A stretch of DNA of 58,948 bases from Gemmatimonadales bacterium (GTDB lineage: Bacteria > Gemmatimonadota > Gemmatimonadetes > Gemmatimonadales > GWC2-71-9): the NCBI GenBank assembly GCA_011772755.1, contig WVYX01000293.1:1-58948 (forward strand), read 5' to 3'. Numbering within the stretch: position 1 is the first letter of the stretch; every line of letters starts with the position of its first letter. Shown here one piece after another: positions 43,346 through 52,217 of this stretch. The translations under genes and the position numbers were made by a program. Below the pieces are notes generated by a model. The model was not told where the DNA came from. It worked only from the letters and a program-made list of their open reading frames with translations, and ran no database searches.

Positions 43346-45850
43346 ATGGCCGTTGCGGGAGGTTCGGACGGGTCGATGAAGCCACAGCTCAGTGAGAACG
43401 CCATCACGGTCCTCAGGCGCCGGTACTTGGTGAAGGACGACCAGGGTGAGCCGGTGGAGGAGGCGGAGGACCTGTTCTGGCGCGTTGCGCGCACCATCGC
43501 AGCAGCCGATGCCAAGTATGGGGCGAGCCCGGGAGCGGTGGACGCGGTGGCGGAGACGTTCTACGAGCTCATGGCCACCCGCGTTTGGATGCCCAACAGT
43601 CCGACCCTCATGAACGCAGGTCGGCCACTGGGGCAGCTATCCGCCTGCTTCGTGCTGCCGGTGGATGATGCCCTCTCCAACGGGAAGAGCGGGATCTACG
43701 ACACGCTCCGCAACATGGCGCTGGTGCATCAGTCCGGTGGCGGGACCGGCTTCAGCTTCTCCCGGCTGCGGCCCAAGAACGACGTGGTCCGCTCGACCAT
43801 GGGTGTGGCGTCCGGTCCGGTATCGTTCATGTCCCTGTACGACGCCTCAACCGAGGTGGTAAAGCAAGGTGGGACACGCCGCGGGGCCAATATGGGCATC
43901 CTGCGGGTCGACCACCCGGATATCCTGGAGTTCATCACCTGCAAAGACGACGTCACCAAGATCACCAACTTCAACATCTCGGTGGCGGTGACCGATGCCT
44001 TCATGCAGGCCGTGGAAGAGGGGAGCGAGTACGATCTGGTGCACCCCCGCACGGGTAACGTCGTCGGTCGGATGGATGCACGGGAGGTCTTCGACCGGAT
44101 CGTGCACGGCGCGTGGAAGACGGGAGAGCCGGGTGTGTTCTTCATCGATCGCGCCAACTACTACAACCCGGTCCCGCATCTGGGGAGCTACGAGGCCACC
44201 AACCCCTGCGGCGAGCAGCCGCTGCTGCCGTACGACGTCTGCAACCTGGGGTCGATCAACGTCGGCGCATTTGTCGAGAACGGCGACGTTGACTGGGACG
44301 AGCTGCGGCGTGCCGTCCATCTGTGTACCCACTTCCTCGAAAACGTCATCGACGTCAACAAGTACCCGCTGCCCCAAATCACCGAGCTGGCCCAGCGGAT
44401 CCGGCGGGTTGGGCTTGGGGTGATGGGGTGGGCGGACTTCCTCGTGCGCCTGGGCGCGCCGTACGACTCGGAGGAGGCGATCGAGTGGGCACGCCGCCTC
44501 ATGAAGTTTGTGGACGAAGAATCCAAGGTGGAGAGTGAGCGGCTGGCCGACGAGCGGGGAGTCTTCCCCGAGTGGGAACGCAGCATCTGGGGACCCGACG
44601 AGACCTGCGCGCGGGATGCGGAAGGGAAGCGGATCCGGCCGATGCGGCGGCTGCGTAACTGTAACCTCACCACCGTGGCCCCCACCGGCACCATCTCCAT
44701 CATTGCTGGCTGCTCCTCGGGAATCGAGCCGGTCTTCGCCGTGGCGTTCATGCGTAATCAGGCAGGCATCCTGATGCCGGACGTCAACGAGGATTTCGTG
44801 GCCGTCGCGCGGCGTGAGGGGTGGTTCTCGGACGAGCTGATGAAGCGCATCGCGGAGGAGGGTCACATCCGCTTCCCCGAGGTTCCGGAGAAGTGGCAGC
44901 GGGTCTTCGTCACCGCACACGACGTGACCCCCGAGTGGCACGTCCGGATGCAGGCGGCGTTCCAGGAGCACACCGACAGCGCCATCAGCAAGACCTGCAA
45001 CTTCCCGCACGACGCCACCGAGGACTACGTGCGAGAGATTTACGAGCTGGCGTACCGGCTTGGCTGCAAGGGCGTCACGGTGTACCGCGACGGCAGTCGG
45101 GACATGCAGGTGCTCTCTACCGGGAGGACGGCTAAGGAAGTGCAGGAGCGGGCGGGGAGTGAGGCAGCCGAGCGCGGCAAGTCACGGGACGACGAGGTTG
45201 CGCAGCTCAAGGCTACGATTGCCGAGCTCGAGGCGGAGCTGGCCAGAACGAAGCGGCAGCTGCATGAGGTGGAATCGGAGAACCTGCAGCGTCGCGCCAA
45301 GCGGTCCCGCCCGGAACTGCTGAAGGGCACCACCCGTCGCCTGGAGACACCGCTCGGGACGTTGTATGTGACCATAACGGAAGACGACCTTGGCCAGCCA
45401 TTCGAGATGTTCATGAGTCTCGGCAAGGCAGGTGGTGCGCTAATGGCGGATGTGGAGGCCATCGGCCGTCTGATCTCGCTGGGGCTGCGCTCTGGGATTC
45501 CGCTTGCCGAGATCCACCGGCAGCTTCGCATGATCTCATCCGACCGAGCGGTGGGGCTCGGTCCCAACAAAGTGCTGTCGGTGCCGGACGCCGTTGGCAT
45601 CGCTATCGAGCGGTGGATGCAGGAGAAACATGGCGTCCAGCAGGATCTGCTGGAGGAGGCGTCGGCCCAGAGTGACGCCGTCACGCAGGCGAATCGAGGA
45701 TCGCTGCCGGGACCCGATGGGACGTTCTTCGAATACCATCACCTCAACGCGGAGCAGCACGCCGGTGCCTGTCCCGACTGCGGCTCGCAGCTGGAGTTCG
45801 CGGAAGGGTGCATGAAGTGCCATGTGTGCGGATACAGCGAGTGTGGCTAA
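43346..45850 (+). CDS. nrdJ: vitamin B12-dependent ribonucleotide reductase (class II)
   Basis: An 834-residue enzyme making deoxyribonucleotides with adenosylcobalamin. Active-site motifs: CFVLPVDDAL, QSGGGTGFSFSRLRP, NPCGEQPLLPYDVCNLGSINV and PTGTISIIAGCSSGIEPVFA. A coiled coil near residue 620 and a C-terminal zinc-finger-like CPDCGSQLEF...CHVCGYSECG provide the redox tail. ATG at 43346 has GGTGGAG upstream; an ATG at 43376 is the alternative. No class I nrdAB is nearby, so this may be the main reductase. No B12 riboswitch motif is seen upstream. Confidence 0.95.
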   Translation: MAVAGGSDGSMKPQLSENAITVLRRRYLVKDDQGEPVEEAEDLFWRVARTIAAADAKYGASPGAVDAVAETFYELMATRVWMPNSPTLMNAGRPLGQLSACFVLPVDDALSNGKSGIYDTLRNMALVHQSGGGTGFSFSRLRPKNDVVRSTMGVASGPVSFMSLYDASTEVVKQGGTRRGANMGILRVDHPDILEFITCKDDVTKITNFNISVAVTDAFMQAVEEGSEYDLVHPRTGNVVGRMDAREVFDRIVHGAWKTGEPGVFFIDRANYYNPVPHLGSYEATNPCGEQPLLPYDVCNLGSINVGAFVENGDVDWDELRRAVHLCTHFLENVIDVNKYPLPQITELAQRIRRVGLGVMGWADFLVRLGAPYDSEEAIEWARRLMKFVDEESKVESERLADERGVFPEWERSIWGPDETCARDAEGKRIRPMRRLRNCNLTTVAPTGTISIIAGCSSGIEPVFAVAFMRNQAGILMPDVNEDFVAVARREGWFSDELMKRIAEEGHIRFPEVPEKWQRVFVTAHDVTPEWHVRMQAAFQEHTDSAISKTCNFPHDATEDYVREIYELAYRLGCKGVTVYRDGSRDMQVLSTGRTAKEVQERAGSEAAERGKSRDDEVAQLKATIAELEAELARTKRQLHEVESENLQRRAKRSRPELLKGTTRRLETPLGTLYVTITEDDLGQPFEMFMSLGKAGGALMADVEAIGRLISLGLRSGIPLAEIHRQLRMISSDRAVGLGPNKVLSVPDAVGIAIERWMQEKHGVQQDLLEEASAQSDAVTQANRGSLPGPDGTFFEYHHLNAEQHAGACPDCGSQLEFAEGCMKCHVCGYSECG

Positions 45851-45894
45851 GGTGTGAATCAGCACGGGAACACCAGACCGCGTGCAACGACGTC

Positions 45895-45918
45895 AAGGGG
45901 CGCACATCGCGCCCCTTT
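45895..45918 (+). terminator. Rho-independent terminator after nrdJ
   Basis: Perfect 9-bp stem AAGGGGCGC / GCGCCCCTT with loop ACATC (45904-45908). Stems like this are strong terminators, though the following T-tract (TTTGCTC) is short. It lies 45 nt after the nrdJ stop. Confidence 0.75.
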
Positions 45919-46057
45919 GCTCTTGTCCGGGGGGAAGAACGGTGGGGCAGGGACTCCATGAAGCTGCTACATTGTAGAGGTTTCGTAGAAGCGACCTTCG
46001 AGTCCGTACGTATCTTCACCTGGAGGGGAGACGCCGATCGCGTACGGCGTCACAGAC

Positions 46058-46243
46058 ATGGTCAAGCGCTTGTGGGGATTCCTCCGGATCCTACGCAACG
46101 AGCGTCGTGAGCTCGGGTGGCGCGGCTTGCTCCGCCGGCGAGGTTGGAGTCTGGTCGTGCTTGTGGTGGCCTTCTATCTTGTTCGAGACCTCTTCCTATA
46201 CGTCTTGGTGCCGCTGGCGGTGGTCATGGGCCTGAAGCGCTAG
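46058..46243 (+). CDS. small single-TM protein, unknown
   Basis: A 61-residue Arg-rich protein with one membrane segment (WSLVVLVVAFYLVRDLFLYVLVPLAVVM, about 30-57) and a basic N-terminus (KRLWGFLRILRNERRELGWRGLLRRRGW). No family is recognised. Its stop is 6 nt before the next gene, so the two are probably co-transcribed. The ATG has no clear Shine-Dalgarno sequence, although GGAGGGGAG lies about 30 nt upstream. Confidence 0.45.
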   Translation: MVKRLWGFLRILRNERRELGWRGLLRRRGWSLVVLVVAFYLVRDLFLYVLVPLAVVMGLKR

Positions 46244-46249
46244 GTACGT

Positions 46250-46627
46250 ATGTCGGTAGCGATGGCGGCAAAGAAGTGGGCGCGGGTCAAGCGATCGGGG
46301 GCGCATGGCCTCCGCCGGGGAGCATGGTATGCCGTGGTCAACGAGGCCTCGCCCGACTTGGTGGTCGTTGACGTGAATAAGAGGAACGTGCCTGTGCCTC
46401 GGGGTCTGGTGGATACGAGCGACGCCACGCCCGACCTTTGGAGCGTCGTGCGGTGGGAGCAATCGGAGCGTGGCGCTCAGCGGGCGAGCGAGGCGAACTA
46501 CGGCCTCACGTACCTCGTGTGTCCCAGATGTCGCGCCCGCGTGAGGCCGGACTCCGAAGAGGTCACTCGGATGCCGTGTCCCGACTGTGGAGGCGAGTTC
46601 GGTATAGACTGGGAAAATCCCTGCTGA
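46250..46627 (+). CDS. hypothetical protein with C-terminal zinc ribbon
   Basis: A 125-residue protein. The N-terminal part has a Lys/Arg-rich beta pattern (RGAWYAVVNEASPDLVVVDVNKRNVPVPRGLV). The C-terminus has CPRCRARVRPDSEEVTRMPCPDCGGEFG, a zinc ribbon with two CxxC pairs. Function unknown. ATG at 46250 is used. ATG at 46262 is also possible. It is probably co-transcribed with the small membrane protein upstream. Confidence 0.6.
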   Translation: MSVAMAAKKWARVKRSGAHGLRRGAWYAVVNEASPDLVVVDVNKRNVPVPRGLVDTSDATPDLWSVVRWEQSERGAQRASEANYGLTYLVCPRCRARVRPDSEEVTRMPCPDCGGEFGIDWENPC

Positions 46628-46966
46628 TCGCAGCCCACTCCGCTCCTCCACCTCCAACGGCAGCACCCCCCCAGCACGGCCCCCCCGGCATGACGGCGCC
46701 GCCCCGTACAATCCCGCCACGGCATAGCGGCAGCCCCGCCCCGCGACCTTGCCGTGATGCCGTCATGCCGTGATGCCGTTTCCCCGCCGCCACACCACCG
46801 ACCCCCCCCGGTCAGTCGTTCTGTGGTTCGTGGCTCATTCCTGGAAGCCGGCAGTCCTCCGACAACGCGACCACCGACTACCCACCACTCAACCGCGGAC
46901 TGCCGCCTCTGCCGCCCCTCACGCCCCCTCCCGCTTCTCCTGCCCTCCGCCTCTATATTACGCCTC
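46628..46966. repeat. pyrimidine-rich repeat-filled gap before ispG
   Basis: A 339-bp gap with no gene. The left half is C-rich with recurring ACGGC words. GGCATGACGGC (46687-46697) and GCCGTCATGCC (46759-46769) are perfect inverted complements, and the second is followed by GTGATGCCG. The right half has GTTCTGTGGTTCGTGGC and GGCAGTCC / GGACTGCC inverted words near 46849 and 46897. The open frame across the gap is a composition artefact. TATATT at 46954-46959 lies 7 nt before ispG. Confidence 0.6.
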
Positions 46967-48199
46967 ATGTCTCCCGTGACACGAAGACCGACTCCCACCG
47001 TGTGGATCGCCGGGGTACCGGTGGGCTCCGGGCATCCCATCGTGGTCCAGTCGATGACCAACACGGATACCACCGACGTGGACGCCACGACGCGGCAGGT
47101 GGCGGAGCTCGCGGCCGCTGGCAGCGAGCTCGTGCGGGTGACGGTGAACAACGATGCTGCGGCGGAAGCCGTGCCGGCCATCGCGGCGAGCCTTGCCGAT
47201 CAGGGGGTCTCCGTGCCCATCATCGGCGATTTCCACTACAACGGGCACCTTCTGCTCACGAGGCATCCGGACTGTGCCGCGACGCTGGCGAAGTACCGTG
47301 TCAACCCCGGCAACGTGGGGGCCAAACGACGGGATGAGAACTTCCGCACCATCGTCGAAGTGGCGATCGCCAACGACACACCGATTCGCGTCGGGGTGAA
47401 CTGGGGATCCCTGGACAAGAACCTCCTCACCGAGCTCATGGAGGAGAACGCCCGGCGGGCCGAGCCCCTGGACGCTCGGGAGGTCACACTGAGCGCGATG
47501 GTCGAGAGCGCGCTGCGCTCAGCGGAGCTGGCAGAAGCGGTCGGGCTGCCGCATGACCGTATCATCCTCTCTGCAAAGATGTCGCAGGTACAGGACCTGG
47601 TGGACGTGTACCGCAAGCTCGCGCCGCTGTGCGACTATCCCCTGCATCTGGGACTGACGGAAGCCGGGATGGGGACGAAGGGGACCGTGGCCAGCAGCGC
47701 GGGGCTCGCCATTCTGCTGCAACAGGGAATCGGCGACACCATCCGGGTCTCACTAACCCCGGAGCCCGAAGGGGACCGGGCGGAAGAGGTTCGGGTCGCG
47801 CAGCAGATTCTCCAGTCGATGGGCCTCCGCAGTTTTGCCCCGCAGGTTTCGGCCTGTCCGGGCTGCGGGCGTACCACGAGCACGTTCTTCCAGGAGATGG
47901 CCCAGCAGATCCAGACATATCTGCGTGAGCGCATGCCGGTCTGGAAGAAACAGCACCCTGGGGTGGAGGACATGCGCGTCGCCGTGATGGGTTGTGTCGT
48001 AAACGGGCCCGGGGAGTCGAAGCACGCCGACATTGGGATCTCGTTGCCTGGATCGTTCGAAGAGCCGAAGGCGCCGGTGTACATAGATGGCGAGCTGGCG
48101 GTAACGCTGAAGGGCGATCGCCTGGTTGAAGAGTTCCTGGATATCCTGAGCCAGTACGTCTCTCACAAGTACCCTGTCGAACTGGCGAGCAGGAGATAA
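46967..48199 (+). CDS. ispG: 4-hydroxy-3-methylbut-2-en-1-yl diphosphate synthase
   Basis: Iron-sulfur enzyme of the MEP isoprenoid pathway (GcpE). A 410-residue protein with [17 protein letters not shown] at the N-terminus, [43 protein letters not shown] (Fe-S cysteines) and [20 protein letters not shown] at 46967 gives the normal N-terminus; the open frame upstream codes for Pro-rich sequence with no similarity. A TATATT only 7 nt before the ATG raises the possibility of a leaderless transcript or of a poor coincidence. Confidence 0.95.
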   Translation: MSPVTRRPTPTVWIAGVPVGSGHPIVVQSMTNTDTTDVDATTRQVAELAAAGSELVRVTVNNDAAAEAVPAIAASLADQGVSVPIIGDFHYNGHLLLTRHPDCAATLAKYRVNPGNVGAKRRDENFRTIVEVAIANDTPIRVGVNWGSLDKNLLTELMEENARRAEPLDAREVTLSAMVESALRSAELAEAVGLPHDRIILSAKMSQVQDLVDVYRKLAPLCDYPLHLGLTEAGMGTKGTVASSAGLAILLQQGIGDTIRVSLTPEPEGDRAEEVRVAQQILQSMGLRSFAPQVSACPGCGRTTSTFFQEMAQQIQTYLRERMPVWKKQHPGVEDMRVAVMGCVVNGPGESKHADIGISLPGSFEEPKAPVYIDGELAVTLKGDRLVEEFLDILSQYVSHKYPVELASRR

Positions 48200-48235
48200 C
48201 CGGCGCAGCGGTTGGCGCGCCGAGACAGCCGCCGC

Positions 48236-49288
48236 ATGAGGCGAGTGGGCCCGCGTCGCTGGTCACTGCTCCTGCTGCTGACGGTGGCGGCTTGCGACCA
48301 CAGTGAGCCCTTCAAACTCGCCGGCCCCGAACCGCTTGGCCCCTACAGCGACGCCTCCCTGCGGCAGCTCACCTTCAACCGGGGAGACGACCGGGATCCG
48401 TCAGGACGTGGCGATCTCGTGGTTTTCAGTCGGCTGGAGCCCGAGCGCAGTGACCAGGATCGGTGTCTGGGGTTCCTGCCCGCTCAGGGCGGCACTCTTC
48501 TTCGACTGGTGTGCGCCGGAGGCCCGTGGCCCGACGACCGCACCGACGCCTGGCTGAATCCCATAATCTCGCCGGACGAGACGCGGCTCGCCTACGTGCG
48601 GCAGGCGGGACCCGTCGGCGGGCTGGGGCCTAGCGAACGAGCCCTGGTCGTGGCGCCCCTCGGCGCGCCCGCTGAGCCCGAGATAGCGATGGCGGGTGGC
48701 TTTCCTCTTCCCGATGGGCGATTCGCCGATGCTGCGCGCCGGCTCACGTGGCGCGACGACCAGACCCTTCGTGCCCTGGTGGGTGCAGAACTGGTCGTCA
48801 CGCTGCCGGGCGCCGTGCGGGACACCGTGTTCACGCCCTTCACCCTGGTCGATCTGGATGTCGCGAGCGGGACGTTCGAGCCGGCTCCCGGGGTGACGGC
48901 CGCCGCCGTCTATGCCAACGCGCCGGATGGTGGGGTCTGGTTCGTGCGGGAAGACGAACGCTCGCTGGCTGAATCGGTGCTGCGGCATGCCAGCCCAGAC
49001 GGTGGGCCGGTGACGGTGCTGGACACCTTGCCGGGGGAAGTGGTGGATCTCACCAACCTGGAGGGCCAGCCGGTCGTGGTCCTCCGGCTCATCTCCAGTG
49101 CGGAGCTTCTCACTGTCGAATCGGGGGTACATATCGTCGATCTGGAGGCGGGACGCGTGGAGAGGGTGGGGTCGGTGGTCGATGTGAGACGGATCTGGGC
49201 GATGCCCGGCACAAGGCACCTGCTGTTGGAGCGGCGCTCCCAGTTGGGCCTGCCCTGGTCAGACCTCTGGCTGCTGGAGCTCCCGTGA
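48236..49288 (+). CDS. PD40-like lipoprotein
   Basis: A 350-residue exported lipoprotein: RRWSLLLLLTVAAC gives a lipobox ending at Cys about 20. The mature part shows propeller-type repeats (LRQLTFNRGDDRDPSGRGDLVVFS, NPIISPDETRLAYVRQ, MPGTRHLLLERRS). It probably sits on the periplasmic face of the outer membrane. Its stop overlaps the receptor gene start (GTGA), so the two are likely partners. ATG at 48236 is chosen because it places the signal peptide at the start; a TTG at 48212 is the alternative. Confidence 0.72.
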   Translation: MRRVGPRRWSLLLLLTVAACDHSEPFKLAGPEPLGPYSDASLRQLTFNRGDDRDPSGRGDLVVFSRLEPERSDQDRCLGFLPAQGGTLLRLVCAGGPWPDDRTDAWLNPIISPDETRLAYVRQAGPVGGLGPSERALVVAPLGAPAEPEIAMAGGFPLPDGRFADAARRLTWRDDQTLRALVGAELVVTLPGAVRDTVFTPFTLVDLDVASGTFEPAPGVTAAAVYANAPDGGVWFVREDERSLAESVLRHASPDGGPVTVLDTLPGEVVDLTNLEGQPVVVLRLISSAELLTVESGVHIVDLEAGRVERVGSVVDVRRIWAMPGTRHLLLERRSQLGLPWSDLWLLELP

Positions 49289-52044
49289 GGAGCGGGCTGA
49301 CGCTGAGTGTGTTGGCGCTGGCGCTTGCGCCCGCTGAGGTCGTGGCGCAGACCGCCGGAGCGATCGCGGGGCGGGTGACCGACGCTCAGGCCGGTGTGGC
49401 GATCGCCGGGGCCGTCGTTGAGGTGGACCGCGGTCTGTACGGCGCCGTCACGGGTGCGGACGGCGCGTTTCGGGTCCACCAAGTGCGACCTGGCCTGCAC
49501 CGCGTCACGATCCGAGCTGTGGGCTACCGGCCGTTGGCGCGTGATAGCGTTTTCGTGACCACCGGGCGAACGGTCCTGCTCGACGTGCAGCTGGTGCAGG
49601 AGGCGATCCGGTTACCGGGGGTGGTGGTGGAGGCGCCGCCCGATGTGCTGCTCGACCCCCACGTCACGGCCACGGTGCAGCCAATCAGCAGCGAGGAGCT
49701 CCGAGAGCTACCGATCACCACCCTGGAGGAGGCCGTAGCCCTGCAGGCGGGAGTGGTGGAGGGCTCGATTCGCGGGGGGCGGGTCGGGCAGGACGTTTTC
49801 GTGGTGGACGGATTGACGGTCAAGAATCAGCTGGATGCGTCGTCCGGTGGCGGGGGCCTGAGGATCCCTCCCGTTGCGCTCCAGGAGGCCACGCTGGTCA
49901 CCAATGGGTTCTCCGCCAGGTACGGGCAGGCGCTCTCAGGACTCCTCACCGCGGTGACCAAGGACGGCGGTCCGCGGCTAGAAGGGTCCGCTGGTCTCGA
50001 GACTGATCGCCCCTTGCCGGATGGTTGGGACTACGGCCTTGACCGCTTCGTGGTCTCGGTGGGCGGTCCCGTCGGACTCGGAGGAATGCGCTTCTTCACC
50101 GCGCTGGACGCCGAGGCGCGTGTGGACGACGACCCCGTCAACAGCCTCGCTCCGACCGATCCGCTGGACCCCCGCACGGCCCGACCGTGGGTGCTGCCAC
50201 ATAACGCCGGCGAGCGGTATGACGCCCTCGGCAAGCTGACGATCCCCATTGGGGGCCGACAGACATTGCGGCTGCTCGGCGTACTGTCCGCGCGACAGCG
50301 GCTGCTGTTTGACCCGGTGCTCAAGTACGTGCCCGACCAGGGTGCCGGCGAGCGGGTTAGCAGCCGGCTCGTGATGGCCCACTTGGAGCGGGTGTCCCGG
50401 CCGGATGCTGCGAACACGCTCATCCTCGACCTGCGCGTCGGCTTGTTTGAGAAGCAAGCCATTCGGGCGCCGCTCCTCACGCCTCCGGATTTTCGGTTCG
50501 GCGCCTTCAGCGTCGTTCCCCATGAGTTCGCTGGTGAAACCATCGCCCGGGGGCGCGACTCACTGGCTGCCCTGGACGCGATACCGGGGTTCGAGCGGCC
50601 CTCGTTCGTCTCGGCATCCCCGTGGGGCGTACCGGCCTTCTTCATGACCGCGTCGCCCAGGGGCGAGCTCGCCTGGAATCGCTTCCGCGAGGGGCGGGTG
50701 CGGGTTGACGCGTTTTGGGGCCGGGGACGCGACACGGACATCCGACTCGGCGGAGAGTATGTACGACAGCGGGTCGAGAAGTTCACGCGGCTCGAGGCGT
50801 TCCGCTCAGTCGCGGCCGGAGCGCCACCGCCGGCCCTTGCCGTCTTCTCGCCGTTTCAGGCGGCCGGCTATGGCGAGCTGCTGCACCGCCTGAGCGACCT
50901 CACGCTCAGCGTCGGCGTTCGTGTCGATGCCTTCAACCCGCGGGCGCCCGTGGATACGGGATCCCTTGCCACGGCCGTAGCTGTCAGCCCCCGGTTCGCG
51001 GTCTCCACGTCACTCAAGGGCGCGACGGTGGTGGGAAGCTACGGGCGGTTTGCCCAGCCCCCGGACTTCCAGTACCTGACTGACATCGCGTTCGACGATA
51101 CCTTGCGCACCGGCCGGTTCCGTCGGGGCAACCCGTCGCTCGGATTCGAGACGAGCACGCAATATGAGTTGCAGGTGCGCTTCCGGCCCACGACCACGAC
51201 GGGGATCCGCGTTGGAGTGTTCGTCAAGCGACTCGACGGCCTGGTGGCGTCCGTCCCGGTGGGCCTCGAGATAGACAGCGCTGTCTTGGGTAATGCCGAC
51301 TTCGGAGACGTGCGCGGGCTGGAGCTCACATTGCAGCAGGACTTCGTTGCCGGGATTGGCGCCCGGCTGACCTACGTCCTGCAGAAAGCCGAGGCCACCG
51401 CGTCCGACGCGCTTCAGCTGTATCGACGCCTGCGGATCTCACCTGTTGGCGATACGGTCGTCCCAGCCCCCGTCGCGTTCCCCCTCGATTTCGATCGTCG
51501 ACACAGCGTCATTTTCGTGGGGCGTGCCCGGGTGCCGGAGGGCGCCGGCGCCGTGCTTCGCGGACTCGAGACGGGCGTCGTCGCCCGTTGGAGCTCCGGT
51601 CTGCCGTTCAGCCGTACTACCCCCACCGGCGACTCACTCATCGGTCTGCCGAATAGCGACCGCCTCCCGTTCCACTTCCGCGTCGACTTGCTGGTGCGCC
51701 GCGTGCTGCACCTCGGCGGGTTGGATCTGGGTTTCTACGTGGATGTACGAAACCTCACGAACCGCCGCAACGTCATTGCGGTGCGGCGGGACACTGGAAG
51801 TCCCACGGTGGGTGAGCCGCAGGTGCAAGCTGCCGCGGAGGCGGCGTACGCGGCAAACCCGCAGCCGATCCCGTACGAATCGCAGCGTTACCGCAGCTTT
51901 GCCGACATGAACGGCGACGGGCTCATCTCCGGGAGAGATGAGCTGCTTCCCCTATTCGAGGGTGCCGCGCGGGATTTCCTCCAGCCGATCTTCGCGTTCG
52001 GGCCGCCGCGGCTGATCCGGATCGGCGCGCAGATCGGGTTCTGA
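49285..52044 (+). CDS. TonB-dependent receptor with carboxypeptidase regulatory-like domain
   Basis: A 919-residue outer-membrane receptor. Signal peptide MRSGLTLSVLALALAPAEVVAQ, then a CarboxypepD_reg-like domain (AGAIAGRVTDAQAGVAIAGAVV ... VTIRAVGYRPLARD), a plug domain (ELRELPITTLEEAVALQAGV and VFVVDGLTVKNQLD) and a 22-strand-type barrel ending LIRIGAQIGF with terminal Phe. Substrate unknown. A Ca-binding-like DMNGDGLISGRDEL occurs near residue 873. Paired with the lipoprotein just upstream, as in SusC/D-like pairs, though the lipoprotein is not SusD. Confidence 0.88.
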   Translation: MRSGLTLSVLALALAPAEVVAQTAGAIAGRVTDAQAGVAIAGAVVEVDRGLYGAVTGADGAFRVHQVRPGLHRVTIRAVGYRPLARDSVFVTTGRTVLLDVQLVQEAIRLPGVVVEAPPDVLLDPHVTATVQPISSEELRELPITTLEEAVALQAGVVEGSIRGGRVGQDVFVVDGLTVKNQLDASSGGGGLRIPPVALQEATLVTNGFSARYGQALSGLLTAVTKDGGPRLEGSAGLETDRPLPDGWDYGLDRFVVSVGGPVGLGGMRFFTALDAEARVDDDPVNSLAPTDPLDPRTARPWVLPHNAGERYDALGKLTIPIGGRQTLRLLGVLSARQRLLFDPVLKYVPDQGAGERVSSRLVMAHLERVSRPDAANTLILDLRVGLFEKQAIRAPLLTPPDFRFGAFSVVPHEFAGETIARGRDSLAALDAIPGFERPSFVSASPWGVPAFFMTASPRGELAWNRFREGRVRVDAFWGRGRDTDIRLGGEYVRQRVEKFTRLEAFRSVAAGAPPPALAVFSPFQAAGYGELLHRLSDLTLSVGVRVDAFNPRAPVDTGSLATAVAVSPRFAVSTSLKGATVVGSYGRFAQPPDFQYLTDIAFDDTLRTGRFRRGNPSLGFETSTQYELQVRFRPTTTTGIRVGVFVKRLDGLVASVPVGLEIDSAVLGNADFGDVRGLELTLQQDFVAGIGARLTYVLQKAEATASDALQLYRRLRISPVGDTVVPAPVAFPLDFDRRHSVIFVGRARVPEGAGAVLRGLETGVVARWSSGLPFSRTTPTGDSLIGLPNSDRLPFHFRVDLLVRRVLHLGGLDLGFYVDVRNLTNRRNVIAVRRDTGSPTVGEPQVQAAAEAAYAANPQPIPYESQRYRSFADMNGDGLISGRDELLPLFEGAARDFLQPIFAFGPPRLIRIGAQIGF

Positions 52045-52217
52045 TCGCCGGACCGGACGACGCGAGACAACTAACACTGCAGCCGGAATCGGGCCCGAGT
52101 TCACGACCCCAAAGTGTCCCAGTCTGAGTGGTTCCCAGGAATGGCGTGCAAGCCGCCCGCACGGAGAATGGCCTCTCCTGGAATCCTGCCGGGCGCCTAC
52201 ACCCCCGTTAGCTGGGT

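Noticed and set aside
46754-46966. Extended N-terminus of ispG
   Set aside because: The in-frame codons give Pro/Ser/His-rich sequence over intergenic repeats; the family begins at the later ATG.
52130-52186. Inverted repeat in the gap between the TonB receptor and S41 genes
   Set aside because: GGTTCCCAGGA and TCCTGGAATCC pair at only 9 of 11 positions with a 35-nt loop and no T-tract, too weak to call.
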